From NCBI GenBank assembly GCA_050701635.1, contig JBOGDF010000008.1:1-35032 (forward strand): 35,032 nt of DNA, read 5' to 3'. The DNA comes from WHSM01 sp050701635. Lineage in GTDB: Bacteria > Actinomycetota > Actinomycetes > Mycobacteriales > Micromonosporaceae. Under the pieces are notes generated by a model, which made no database searches, was not told the origin of the DNA, and worked only from the letters and a program-made list of their open reading frames with translations. A program made the position numbers and the translations under genes. Below are positions 1 to 7,806 of this stretch, piece after piece. Positions within the stretch are counted from its first letter, which is position 1, and every line of letters begins with the position of its first letter.

Positions 1-137
1 CCGGCAGGGGCACGGTCTTTCGACAGGACTCAACGTCCAGGAGCACAGAGTGCTCACCCGCCGGTGGCTACCACCAGGAGTCTGCCGGATCGGCTAACTC
101 CCAGATCTCATTAGGATCCAATAGGCGCGGCGACGAC

Positions 138-392
138 TCAGTCCGCTGGGAAGGCCGTCGCCAGGATCCCGAAGGCCAGCACCAGCAGCCCCAGGACGAT
201 CGCGGCGAGTGCCAGGCGGCTGCGGGCTGGTGTGGTCGGTGCCATGAGCCCGAGCGCGATTCCGCCGCCGGCCAGGATCAGCGGGAAGCCGAGCCATCCC
301 GCTATCAGCGCCAACGGCACCGCGAGGCCGCTCAGCCATAGTGCTCGCCGTGGCGCCCTGCGCAGGTCGCGCCGAGTCCGTGGGATCAGCAC
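138..392 (-). CDS. small two-helix membrane protein, unknown function
   Basis: This 84-residue protein starts at a GTG. Its N-terminus is rich in arginine (about residues 5-17). Two hydrophobic stretches follow, roughly residues 20-47 and 58-81, and each is long enough to cross the membrane. By the positive-inside rule the basic N-terminus should be cytoplasmic, which makes a short hairpin membrane protein. It is divergent from the FhuF-like gene that begins about 70 bases away. I recognise no family and assign no function. A weak GGAG lies 11 bases before the start, so the start is not firmly settled. The regular hydrophobic pattern supports a real gene, but the short length keeps confidence moderate. 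Confidence 0.5.
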   Translation of the reverse strand: MLIPRTRRDLRRAPRRALWLSGLAVPLALIAGWLGFPLILAGGGIALGLMAPTTPARSRLALAAIVLGLLVLAFGILATAFPAD

Positions 393-452
393 CAGGAAGA
401 CGTCTCCGGAGCCGGTCGTGGTGAGCTAGCCGGCCCTTGTATGGCCTGCGGC

Positions 453-458
453 TAGCGT
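453..458 (+). promoter_or_regulatory. possible -10 element for leaderless transcription
   Basis: TAGCGT fits the actinobacterial -10 pattern TAnnnT and ends six bases before the ATG at 465. No Shine-Dalgarno sequence precedes that ATG, so a leaderless transcript starting at the ATG is plausible. This is inferred from spacing alone. Confidence 0.3.
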
Positions 459-464
459 GTGGGC

Positions 465-1262
465 ATGGACGACGGGCGGTGGGTGCTGCGGCGTGGCGCC
501 GAGGTCACCGGCCATGTCCAGATCGTGCTCAGCCAGATCGTCGACGAGCCTGCCGGGCCGGGCTGGGTGCCGTACCTCACGGCGGTCACCCGGCCCGGCC
601 TCCAATCTCTCCTGGGGTACGTGCGCCGCGCCGCCCCCGGTGCGCCGGACACCGTGGCGGCGGCGCTGTTCGCCAGCTCGGTGGCGGCCGCCGTAGCGGC
701 GCCGCTGACCGGGGCGCTGCTCACCGAACGGCGGGTGCCGTTACCGGTCCCGGACGGGCTGTGGCTGCGGCCCAGCTTCACCGGGGTGGACGCGCTCGGG
801 GTCGGCGCGGTGTCGTTGACGGTGCTCCCGGACGATCCGCTGCCTGGGGAGACCGTTCCAGATCTGGACGCGCTGCGGCGGGCCGCGCTGGACGGTTACC
901 GGGCGCTGCTCGTACCGCTGATGGAGGTGGTGGCGGCGACCACCCGGCGAGGGCGACGCGCGCTGTGGGCCGATGCGGGTGATCGGCTGGCGACCTATCT
1001 GCTGCTGGCGGGCCGGGCGCGGGGCGACGCGGCGGCAGGGCGGGCCGAGGCGGACGCGCTGCTGGCGCTCGCCGAGCCGCCGCTGCGGCACGATCCGGCG
1101 TGGCTGGAGTTCACGCACCGCGGCCGGCCGACGCTGTGGAAGCGGCGTCCGGTGTGCTGCCTGATCTACCAGGCGCCGACGTTCCGCGGGCAGTGCTGCG
1201 CCACCTGCCCGTTGGTGCCGGTGGCGGAGACCGTCGAGCGGACCCGCGCCTGGCTCGGTTGA
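465..1262 (+). CDS. FhuF-like (2Fe-2S)-binding protein
   Basis: The 265-residue protein ends with a cysteine cluster of the form CC-x12-C-x2-C (near residues 228-245). This resembles the C-terminal 2Fe-2S domain of FhuF, a ferric-siderophore reductase, whose usual pattern is CC-x10-C-x2-C. The rest is alanine- and leucine-rich with no signal peptide, so it is probably cytosolic. By family, such proteins release iron from siderophores by reducing Fe3+. A second FhuF-like gene lies on the opposite strand at 1609-2481, with a TfoX-N gene between them. I chose ATG 465 over GTG 459 because a -10-like TAGCGT sits seven bases upstream. No iron box is visible before this copy, and the cysteine spacing is longer than usual, so its partner is uncertain. 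Confidence 0.75.
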   Translation: MDDGRWVLRRGAEVTGHVQIVLSQIVDEPAGPGWVPYLTAVTRPGLQSLLGYVRRAAPGAPDTVAAALFASSVAAAVAAPLTGALLTERRVPLPVPDGLWLRPSFTGVDALGVGAVSLTVLPDDPLPGETVPDLDALRRAALDGYRALLVPLMEVVAATTRRGRRALWADAGDRLATYLLLAGRARGDAAAGRAEADALLALAEPPLRHDPAWLEFTHRGRPTLWKRRPVCCLIYQAPTFRGQCCATCPLVPVAETVERTRAWLG

Positions 1263-1277
1263 TGGCAGCATGGCGGT

Positions 1278-1604
1278 ATGGCGTACGACGAGAAGCTTGC
1301 CGACCGGGTACGTGAGCTGGTCGCGGACCGGCCGATCACCGAGAAGAAGATGTTCGGCGGGCTGTCGTTCCTGCTGAACGGGAACATGGCGGTCGGCATC
1401 CACAAGGATTCGCTGATGGTACGGGTCGGCTCCGACGAGGCGGACGCGGTGCTGGCGGAGCCGGGCGCCCGGATCTTCGACATGGGCGGGCGGCCGATGA
1501 AGAACTGGGTGCTGGTGGACCAGCAGGTGCTCGCCGACGAGGCCGATCTGCGCCGCTGGGTCGCCCGCGGTCTGGAGTACGCGGCAACGTTCCCGCCGAA
1601 GTAG
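1278..1604 (+). CDS. TfoX N-terminal domain protein
   Basis: This 108-residue protein is a stand-alone TfoX/Sxy N-terminal domain. The family signature is visible near the start: a short helix, then TEKKMFGGLSFLLNGNMAVG (about residues 21-40), then a strand carrying SLMVRVG. The C-terminal helical extension ends near ARGLEYAATFPPK. In gamma-proteobacteria full-length TfoX controls competence. In actinobacteria these single-domain proteins are common and their role is unknown, so I do not transfer the competence function. It begins 15 bases after the stop of the FhuF-like gene on the same strand, so the two are probably co-transcribed. It converges with the second FhuF-like gene, whose stop is only a few bases away. 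Confidence 0.85.
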   Translation: MAYDEKLADRVRELVADRPITEKKMFGGLSFLLNGNMAVGIHKDSLMVRVGSDEADAVLAEPGARIFDMGGRPMKNWVLVDQQVLADEADLRRWVARGLEYAATFPPK

Positions 1605-1608
1605 CGCG

Positions 1609-2481
1609 CTACGGCTGGATGCAGCAGGTGCTGCAGATCTTCAGCTGCGGCACCGTGAACGCCAGGCAGCAGGTCTTGCGCTGTACGCCGACCGTGCCGT
1701 CCGGCTGCTCGCTCATCGACACCAGGTCGGTCACGGAGAGTGCGTCCAGGATCACCTTGCCCTGCGCGGCCAGCCCGTCCGTGGCCGGCGGGACGGTGGA
1801 GACGAAGCGCAGGGCGTACGCCACCGACGCGGCCAGCGAGCCGGACAGGATCCGGGTGCCGATGCGTACCCGGGCCCGGGTGGCGTCGGCGAGCGGCGCG
1901 AGGTGGCGGGTCAGCAGACTGCCGGCCAGCGCGTCGAGCAGCGCGTCCCGGTCGGGCACCACCACGGCGCCGGGGCGGCCGGCGTACCGGTCGCCGGGGA
2001 GTACGGCGACGGCGGGGCGGCGTACCCCGACGGTGATGTACGGCGGCCGGTACGACAGCTGCACCAGTACGTTGTCGGCGTCCAGCAGCGGCACCCGATC
2101 GGCGCAGGTCAGGCCCACGATCGCGGGCAGCGTGAGCCAGTAGCTGTAAGCCTTCCAAGCCAGCGCGGCGGCGGCGTGCGGGGCGGCGCCCCAGCGTTCC
2201 ACCGGCCCGCCGAGCAGCAGCGGCAATGCGCTTCCGTCCACCAGCGACGACGCCGAGATCCAGCCGGCGGCCGCCGGGTCGGTCACCACGAGCGGGTCGG
2301 CGATCCCGAGCGGGCCGTCGCCGGCGCGGAGCGCGATCTCGGCGACGATCGCGTCCAGCGGCGAGTCGGCGGGCTGCGGCCGGCCGGTCACGGCGTCCCG
2401 CAGCGCCGCTTCGCTGACGGGGGTGGGTGCCGGGGACGTGGCGGCCGGCGCGAGGCGCGCGACGACCAGCGGCGTACCCAC
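1609..2481 (-). CDS. FhuF-like ferric-siderophore reductase family protein, iron-box controlled
   Basis: The 290-residue protein ends in TCCLAFTVPQLKICSTC, which is exactly the CC-x10-C-x2-C pattern of the FhuF 2Fe-2S domain. The family reduces ferric siderophores in the cytosol so that iron is released. The N-terminal two thirds are alanine- and leucine-rich without membrane segments. The GTG start at 2481 puts the coding region 31 bases downstream of a near-consensus IdeR/DmdR1 iron box (2513-2531). This strongly suggests repression when iron is plentiful. No siderophore synthesis or uptake genes are in view. The other FhuF-like gene at 465-1262 shares the same general architecture but has wider cysteine spacing and no box, so the two may act on different chelates. 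Confidence 0.8.
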   Translation of the reverse strand: MGTPLVVARLAPAATSPAPTPVSEAALRDAVTGRPQPADSPLDAIVAEIALRAGDGPLGIADPLVVTDPAAAGWISASSLVDGSALPLLLGGPVERWGAAPHAAAALAWKAYSYWLTLPAIVGLTCADRVPLLDADNVLVQLSYRPPYITVGVRRPAVAVLPGDRYAGRPGAVVVPDRDALLDALAGSLLTRHLAPLADATRARVRIGTRILSGSLAASVAYALRFVSTVPPATDGLAAQGKVILDALSVTDLVSMSEQPDGTVGVQRKTCCLAFTVPQLKICSTCCIQP

Positions 2482-2512
2482 TCGAACACCCCCGCCGACG
2501 ACGCTCTGTAGC

Positions 2513-2531
2513 TTAGGTTCGCCTTACCTTA
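2513..2531 (-). promoter_or_regulatory. IdeR/DmdR-type iron box
   Basis: The plus strand reads TTAGGTTCGCCTTACCTTA. By eye this matches 15 of 19 positions of the IdeR/DmdR1 consensus TTAGGTTAGGCTAACCTAA. It lies 31 bases before the GTG of the FhuF-like gene at 2481, where a bound repressor would block transcription. Confidence 0.8.
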
Positions 2532-2756
2532 CCTGATCTCCGCATCCTGTCGAGAACGCGGCCCGGCGACCCGCTCGGGAGCGTTCGCCCGCGCAGTGCC
2601 GCTCGTCACCCCTCGGCCGGCGAAGGAAAGTTGAACCGTCAACCATGCGCGGGGTAGCGTGAAACGAATCCGAGGGTGCCAGGCGATCGAGGACTTCCGG
2701 ACCGGCCGTCTGGGCACTATCCCCGCAGAGGGTGCCGCACCGTACTGGTGCCGATT

Positions 2757-2807
2757 TGGATCTTGGTAGTTGAGTGTCAGAGTCGAGCACTCAACTACCA
2801 AGATCCA
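2757..2807. repeat. long perfect inverted repeat (20-bp arms, 11-nt loop)
   Basis: The left arm TGGATCTTGGTAGTTGAGTG (2757-2776) pairs perfectly with 2788-2807. It stands just upstream of the DsbA-family gene at 2834 and would form a very stable stem in RNA or cruciform DNA. A second element of the same style, also carrying GATCTTG in its arm, sits at 11561-11623. Neither has a clear T-run, so they may be dispersed repeats, attenuators or bidirectional terminators. Confidence 0.85.
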
Positions 2808-2833
2808 CCGGACGAGTCTTGGGAGATGCCGCC

Positions 2834-3448
2834 GTGACCACTGTGGAGACCCGTACCAGGGTCGATTTCTACTTCGACCCGGTCTGCCCGTACGCCTGGA
2901 TAACCTCACGGTGGATCCTCGAGGTGGCCAAGCACCGGGAGCTGGACCTGCGGTTCCGGGTGATGAGCCTGTCCGTACTCAACGAGGGGCGTGACCTGCC
3001 GGAGGACTACCAGCAGCTGATGGACTACGCCTGGGGGCCGGTACGGGTCGCCATCGCCGCCGCGCAGCAGCACGGCGAGGAGGTGCTCGGCGACCTCTAC
3101 ACCGCGCTCGGCACCCGGTTCCACAACGAGGGACGCAAGGACGACAAAGTGATCCCCGAGGCGCTCGCCGAGGTCGGCCTGCCCGCCGAGCTGGCAGCCG
3201 CGGCGACCAGCGACCGGTACGACGAGGCGCTCCGCGCCAGCCACCACGAAGGCATGGGACCCGTCGGGATGGACGTCGGCACGCCGACCATCCACATCGA
3301 CGGGGTGGCGTTCTTCGGCCCCGTGCTCACCTCGGTGCCGCGCGGCGAGGACGCCGTACGGGTCTTCGACGGCGCCCGGTTGCTGGCGGCGTACCCCGAC
3401 TTCTTCGAGCTCAAGCGCACCCGCAGCGAGGACCTGGACTTCAGCTGA
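2834..3448 (+). CDS. DsbA-family protein, mycothiol-dependent nitroreductase Rv2466c-like
   Basis: This 204-residue protein is a cytosolic thioredoxin-fold protein with a helical insertion. The first strand and active site read VDFYFDPVCPYAW (residues 10-22), with a single cysteine at C18 in a CPYA motif. The cis-proline loop is in VGTPTIHIDG. The sequence pattern matches the actinobacterial family of Mycobacterium tuberculosis Rv2466c, which uses mycothiol to reduce disulfides and nitro compounds. As I recall, Rv2466c has CPWC, so the second cysteine is missing here and a monothiol mechanism is likely. I chose GTG 2834. The open frame extends upstream, but into the long inverted repeat at 2757-2807, which argues against an earlier start. 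A strong hairpin follows the stop. Confidence 0.85.
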   Translation: MTTVETRTRVDFYFDPVCPYAWITSRWILEVAKHRELDLRFRVMSLSVLNEGRDLPEDYQQLMDYAWGPVRVAIAAAQQHGEEVLGDLYTALGTRFHNEGRKDDKVIPEALAEVGLPAELAAAATSDRYDEALRASHHEGMGPVGMDVGTPTIHIDGVAFFGPVLTSVPRGEDAVRVFDGARLLAAYPDFFELKRTRSEDLDFS

Positions 3449-3486
3449 GACTGCGAGCGGCCCTGGCCCGAAACCGGACCAGCTTG

Positions 3487-3514
3487 GCGCTCGTCCGGGC
3501 GTCCCGGACGGCGC
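3487..3514. terminator. GC-rich hairpin between DsbA-family gene and ABC operon
   Basis: CGTCCGGG (3492-3499) pairs with CCCGGACG (3503-3510) across a 3-base loop. Four further pairs form below a bulged T. It begins 38 bases after the DsbA-family stop. There is no T-run, as is usual for GC-rich actinobacterial terminators. Confidence 0.55.
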
Positions 3515-3544
3515 GGGTTCGTACCAAATGAAGACAGGCATCGC

Positions 3545-3573
3545 TTGACGGCCGATTCACCGACAAATAGCTT
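3545..3573 (+). promoter_or_regulatory. predicted promoter of the sugar ABC operon
   Basis: TTGACG (3545-3550) and TAGCTT (3568-3573) are separated by 17 bases, a good primary-sigma-factor arrangement. They lie downstream of the hairpin at 3487-3514 and about 50 bases before the ATG at 3626. This makes the upstream open frame non-coding and supports the chosen start. Confidence 0.5.
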
Positions 3574-3625
3574 CGGCCAGGGGAGGCTCTACGCCCGGTT
3601 CGCACGGTTCACGGAGGTGGCCGCA

Positions 3626-4951
3626 ATGGCCAGCAATGCATTCACCCGACGGGACATCCTCAGGGTCGGCGGCACGCTCGGCATCGCGGCGCCCGTGCTG
3701 GCGGCGTGCGGCGGTGTGTCGACCACCGGCGGCGGCGAAGGCAAGCTCAACTTCGCGTCGACCCAGTTCGTGCCGATCGAGGAGGCGGACCGGTTCCGCA
3801 AGATCCTCAAAGACGCGTACGACGGCGAGGTGGCGTACCTGCCCAGCGAGGCGGCGCCGCTGACCGCCCAGGTGAAATCCCAGGTGGCGGCGAAGAAGGT
3901 GAAGATCAACCTGCTGGGGGCGCTGCACGGCGACCTGTCCGCGTTCGGGCCCGACCTGCTGGAAGACCTCTCCGACGTCGCCGACGAGTTGAAGGACTCC
4001 GGCTGGGACGAGAGCTTCGTGGAGCTGGGCAAGCTCGGCACCGACAAGACGTACTACATCCCGTGGATGCAGGCGACGTACGTGGTCGCCGTACACAAGG
4101 ACGCACTCAACTGGCTGCCGAGCGGCGCCGACGTGAACGACCTCAGCTACGACGACTTCCTGGCGTGGGCGGTCAACGCGAAGAAGGCCAACCGGGGCAA
4201 GCCGCAGTTCGGGCTGCCCGCCGGCCCGGAGGGGCTGATCAAGCGGTTCGTCCAGGGCCACCTCTACCCGTCGTTCACCGGCGGCCAGGTGACCACGTTC
4301 AGCTCCGCCGACGCGACCGCCATGTGGCAGTACGTCAAGAAGCTGTGGGCCGCCACCTCGCCGTCCAGCACCCGGTACGACTTCATGCAGGAGCCGCTCG
4401 CCCGGGGCGAGGTGAAGGTCGGCTGGGACCACGTGGCGCGGCTGCTGGAAGCGCCGAAGGAGCAGCCGGACGACTGGCAGATGGTGCCGGCGCCGAAGGG
4501 GCCGAAGGGCCGCGGCTACATGTCGATCCTGGCGGGGCTCGCGATCCCGAAGGGCGCCCCGAAGCAGGACGACACCAAGGCGCTGATCAAGGCGCTGTCC
4601 AAGCCCGAGGTGCAGCTCAAGGTGCTGGCCGAGAACGGCTTCTTCCCGGTGGTGGAGGCCGAGATCGGCGAGGACCTGCCACCGGCGGTGAAGCTGGAGG
4701 CCGGCGCGGTGACGAAGACCCAGGAGAGCGAGGACGCGCTGCTGGCGCTGCCGCCGATCGGGTTCGGCGAGAAGTCCGGCCAGGTCGACGAGGTGTTCGT
4801 CAACGCATTCTCCGCGATCGTGCTGAAGAACGCCGACATCGCCGGCACCCTCAAGGCCGGGGCGAAGACCCTGCAGGGGCTGATCGACGAAGCGAAGGCG
4901 CCGTGCTGGGCCCCGGACCCGGAGTCCGAGGGTCCCTGCCAGGTCGGCTGA
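3626..4951 (+). CDS. ABC transporter sugar-binding lipoprotein (CUT1-type)
   Basis: This is a 441-residue extracellular solute-binding protein of the family-1 (maltose-binding-like) type. The N-terminus TRRDILRVGG (residues 7-16) is a twin-arginine-like signal. The lipobox LAAC places the lipidated cysteine at residue 28. The mature protein should be anchored on the outer face of the membrane and hand substrate to the permeases encoded next. I chose ATG 3626 because GGAGG (3613-3617) precedes it and a promoter sits within the longer open frame. It is first in a four-gene transporter set, followed after 4 bases by the first permease. The substrate cannot be read from the sequence. The GH63-like hydrolase downstream suggests a small glucoside or oligosaccharide. 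Confidence 0.9.
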   Translation: MASNAFTRRDILRVGGTLGIAAPVLAACGGVSTTGGGEGKLNFASTQFVPIEEADRFRKILKDAYDGEVAYLPSEAAPLTAQVKSQVAAKKVKINLLGALHGDLSAFGPDLLEDLSDVADELKDSGWDESFVELGKLGTDKTYYIPWMQATYVVAVHKDALNWLPSGADVNDLSYDDFLAWAVNAKKANRGKPQFGLPAGPEGLIKRFVQGHLYPSFTGGQVTTFSSADATAMWQYVKKLWAATSPSSTRYDFMQEPLARGEVKVGWDHVARLLEAPKEQPDDWQMVPAPKGPKGRGYMSILAGLAIPKGAPKQDDTKALIKALSKPEVQLKVLAENGFFPVVEAEIGEDLPPAVKLEAGAVTKTQESEDALLALPPIGFGEKSGQVDEVFVNAFSAIVLKNADIAGTLKAGAKTLQGLIDEAKAPCWAPDPESEGPCQVG

Positions 4952-4955
4952 GCCG

Positions 4956-5804
4956 GTGTCCCGTCGGCGCGCGGTGGCACCGTACCTGCTGCTGTTGCCG
5001 TCCGCGCTGTTCATGCTGGTGCTGTTCGGCTGGCCGCTGATCTCGGGCGTACTGCAGGCCTTCGGGTACGGCAGCGTCGGCGGGCTGTCGACCCGGTACT
5101 GGCAGCGGCTGTCCGACGATCCGCACTTCTGGGAGTCCGTACGCAACACGCTGCTGCTGATCGTCGTACTGCTGCCGCTGCAGTTCGGGTTCGCGCTGAC
5201 GATGGCGCTGCTGTTGCGTACCAAGATGAAGGGTTCGGGGGTCTACTTCTATCTCTGGGCGGTGCCGCTTGCCGTCTCGGATCTGGCCGCTGGGCTGGTG
5301 TGGTTGTCGATCTTCACCGACAACGGCTACCTCAACTCGGTGCTGGCGTGGTTCGGCGCCGACGGGGTGGACTGGCTCAACTACGCCAGCCCGACGAAGA
5401 TGCTGGCGGCGGTGGTGATCGCGGAGCTGTGGCGCTCCACGTCGCTGGTGCTGGTGATCGTGGTGGCGGGGATGCAGCTGGTGCCGCGCGACTACGAGGA
5501 GGCGGCCGAGGTGTTCGGCGCCAGCTTCTGGCAGCGGCTGCGGCACGTCACGCTGCCGCTGCTGAAGCCGTCGCTGCAGGTGGCGCTGATCCTGCGTACG
5601 ATCCTCGCCTTCCAGGCGTTCGCGGTGGCGCAGGCGCTCACCGGCCGGCAGTTCCCGCTGCTGATCGGCGAGACCTACTGGTGGTACGTGGAGCTCTCCG
5701 ACCCGTTCGTGGCCAGCGCCGTCGCCGTCGTGGTGCTCGGCCTGTCGATGGTCACCGCGATCGTCTACCTGCGCCTGCTCCGCCACCCCGAGGGGGCCCG
5801 GTGA
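4956..5804 (+). CDS. ABC sugar transporter permease (MalF/UgpA-like)
   Basis: The 282-residue integral membrane protein has about six hydrophobic segments, beginning with APYLLLLPSALFMLVLFGW. The cytoplasmic EAA loop, which docks onto the ATPase, is visible as EEAAEVFGASFW followed by LPLLKPSL near residues 180-205. This is the MalF/UgpA type of permease that forms a heterodimer with the next gene product. It starts at a GTG four bases after the lipoprotein stop, and its stop overlaps the next start (TGATG), so the operon is translationally coupled. The family imports mono- and oligosaccharides or glycerol derivatives. Confidence 0.9.
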   Translation: MSRRRAVAPYLLLLPSALFMLVLFGWPLISGVLQAFGYGSVGGLSTRYWQRLSDDPHFWESVRNTLLLIVVLLPLQFGFALTMALLLRTKMKGSGVYFYLWAVPLAVSDLAAGLVWLSIFTDNGYLNSVLAWFGADGVDWLNYASPTKMLAAVVIAELWRSTSLVLVIVVAGMQLVPRDYEEAAEVFGASFWQRLRHVTLPLLKPSLQVALILRTILAFQAFAVAQALTGRQFPLLIGETYWWYVELSDPFVASAVAVVVLGLSMVTAIVYLRLLRHPEGAR

Positions 5805-6682
5805 TGACCGCGGCGCCCGGACCGGGCACGGCCCGCGAGCTGCCTCCGGTCGACACCAGGCCGCTTCGGAAGCTTCGGTTGGTACGCGTCGCGCAGCAGG
5901 CCGCCGCCGTCGTGATCACGCTGTTCATGGCGGTGCCGATCTACCTGATCACGCTGGCCGCGTTCTCCACCCGGGCCGAGCTGAACCGCTTCCCGAAGGC
6001 GTTCTGGCCGCGCGACGTCTCGATCGAGACGATGACCGCGTTCCTGCTCAGCCCGGGCACCGGCGTCCTCCCGGCTTTGATCAACTCGATCACGGTCGGC
6101 CTCGGTACGGTGCTCGTCGCGCTCTGCGTCGGCGCGCCCGCCGGGTACGCGATCGCCCGGTACGCCTTCCGCGGGCGGGAGCCGTACCAGCTCTTCCTGC
6201 TGTTGACGAAGTCGCTGCCGGTGGTGGTGCTGGCGATCCCGCTCGCGTCCTTCTTCCTCCGCATCGCGCTCTACGACACCACGTACGCCGTGATCCTGGT
6301 GCACTCCGTGCTCGCGTTGCCGACCACGGTGCTGATCACCGCGAGCGTGTTCGTGGCGGTGCCGGTGGACGTGGAGGAGGCGGCGATGGTGTTCGGCTGC
6401 AACCGGCTGCAGGCGTTCCGCCAGGTGGTGCTTCCGATGTCGCTGCCGGGCGTGGCGGCGTCGAGCATCTTCACCTTCGTACTGTCCTGGAACGAGGTGC
6501 TGGCCGCCGCGGTGCTGACCTTGGACGTACGGACGCTGCCGGCGCAGGTGCTGGTGTCGCTGTCGGACTCGCCGCTGGCGTACCAGTTCGCGGGCGGGTT
6601 CGCGCTGGTGCTGCCGGCGGTGGTGTTCATCCTGCTGATGCGCCGCTACCTGCTGAACATGTGGGGCTCGACGATCCGATGA
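5804..6682 (+). CDS. ABC sugar transporter permease (MalG/UgpE-like)
   Basis: This 292-residue protein is the second permease of the importer. A cytosolic N-terminus of about 30 residues precedes the first helix, and roughly six transmembrane segments follow. The EAA loop appears as EEAAMVFGCNRLQAF followed by VLPMSLPG around residues 185-210. It pairs with the preceding permease to form the channel. The ATG overlaps the upstream stop by one base; a GTG immediately before it is an alternative start. A 42-base gap separates it from the ATPase gene, which has its own strong ribosome-binding site. Confidence 0.9.
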   Translation: MTAAPGPGTARELPPVDTRPLRKLRLVRVAQQAAAVVITLFMAVPIYLITLAAFSTRAELNRFPKAFWPRDVSIETMTAFLLSPGTGVLPALINSITVGLGTVLVALCVGAPAGYAIARYAFRGREPYQLFLLLTKSLPVVVLAIPLASFFLRIALYDTTYAVILVHSVLALPTTVLITASVFVAVPVDVEEAAMVFGCNRLQAFRQVVLPMSLPGVAASSIFTFVLSWNEVLAAAVLTLDVRTLPAQVLVSLSDSPLAYQFAGGFALVLPAVVFILLMRRYLLNMWGSTIR

Positions 6683-6724
6683 GGCTTGTGACGACACGGT
6701 GCTCAAGGCTTCCGGGAGGCTGGC

Positions 6725-7801
6725 ATGGCTGAGGTGAGGTTGCGCGAGCTGGTCAAGACGTACCCCGGCTCGACCCAACCGGCGGTGAGCGGCGTGAGCC
6801 TGGATGTCGCCGACGGCGAGTTCACGGTGCTGCTCGGGCCGTCCGGCTGCGGCAAGACCACGCTGCTGCGGATGGTCGCCGGGCTGGAGCTGCCGTCCTC
6901 GGGGCAGGTGGTGATCGGGGACCGGGACGTCACGTACCTGCCGCCCCGGGATCGCAACCTGTCGATGGTGTTCCAGTCGTACGCCGTCTTCCCGCACCGC
7001 CGGGTGCGCGCCAACATCGGGTTCGGGCTGGCGATGCGCGGCGTACCGAAGGCCGAGATCGAGCGGAAGGTGGCGTGGGCGGCGGAGCTGCTGCAGCTCA
7101 CCGACTTCCTGGACCGCTACCCGGCGCAGCTCTCCGGCGGGCAACGGCAGCGGGTCGCGGTGGCGCGCGCGATCGTGGTCGACGCCGACGTACTGCTGAT
7201 GGACGAGCCGCTGTCCAACCTCGACGCGCTGCTGCGGCTAGGCTTCCGCGCCGAGCTGAAGAAGCTGGTCGCGGAGCTCGGCACCACCACCCTGTACGTC
7301 ACCCACGATCAGGTGGAGGCGCTCTCGCTCGGCGACCGGGTGGCGGTGATGCGCGACGGCGCCCTGCAGCAGGTCGCCGGTCCGCTCGAGGTGTACGACA
7401 CTCCGGCCAACGAGTTCGTCGGCGGCTTCATCGGCAGCCCTCCGATGAACTTCCTCTCGGGTACGGTTGCCAACGGCCACGTCGACCTCGGCTCCGGCGC
7501 CACCCTGCCGACGCCCGAGGCGTTGCGTACGTTTGCCGGACGACCGATCCGGTTAGGCGTACGGGCAGAGGCGATCGGGCTGGTCGACCGATCCGCCCCA
7601 GGTGCCGTACCCGCTAACGTCGAGGTGTACGAACCGTTGGGTTCGGCAGTGCTACTGACCACGACGGTCGCCGGCCAGCGGCTCAAGGTGCAAGCACCCG
7701 CGACATTCCGCGCGGAGCCGGGGGACACCTTGTGGCTGGAGCTGCCGGAGCGGCACCAGCGTTGGTTCGACCCGGAAACCGCCCTCGCACTCGAGACTTA
7801 G
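6725..7801 (+). CDS. ABC transporter ATPase, MalK/UgpC/MsmK type
   Basis: This 358-residue ATPase energises the sugar importer. It shows Walker A GPSGCGKTT (residues 38-46), the Q-loop in MVFQSYAVFPH, the signature LSGGQRQR, Walker B VLLMDEPLSNLD and the switch histidine in YVTHDQVEA. The last 120 residues are the TOBE/MalK-type regulatory extension, typical of the CUT1 family and of the expected length. GGGAGG precedes the ATG with good spacing. It is the fourth gene of the transporter set, and the GH63-like hydrolase begins five bases after its stop. In several actinomycetes one such ATPase serves more than one sugar importer. Having it inside the operon suggests it is dedicated here. Confidence 0.92.
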   Translation: MAEVRLRELVKTYPGSTQPAVSGVSLDVADGEFTVLLGPSGCGKTTLLRMVAGLELPSSGQVVIGDRDVTYLPPRDRNLSMVFQSYAVFPHRRVRANIGFGLAMRGVPKAEIERKVAWAAELLQLTDFLDRYPAQLSGGQRQRVAVARAIVVDADVLLMDEPLSNLDALLRLGFRAELKKLVAELGTTTLYVTHDQVEALSLGDRVAVMRDGALQQVAGPLEVYDTPANEFVGGFIGSPPMNFLSGTVANGHVDLGSGATLPTPEALRTFAGRPIRLGVRAEAIGLVDRSAPGAVPANVEVYEPLGSAVLLTTTVAGQRLKVQAPATFRAEPGDTLWLELPERHQRWFDPETALALET

Positions 7802-7806
7802 GAAAG

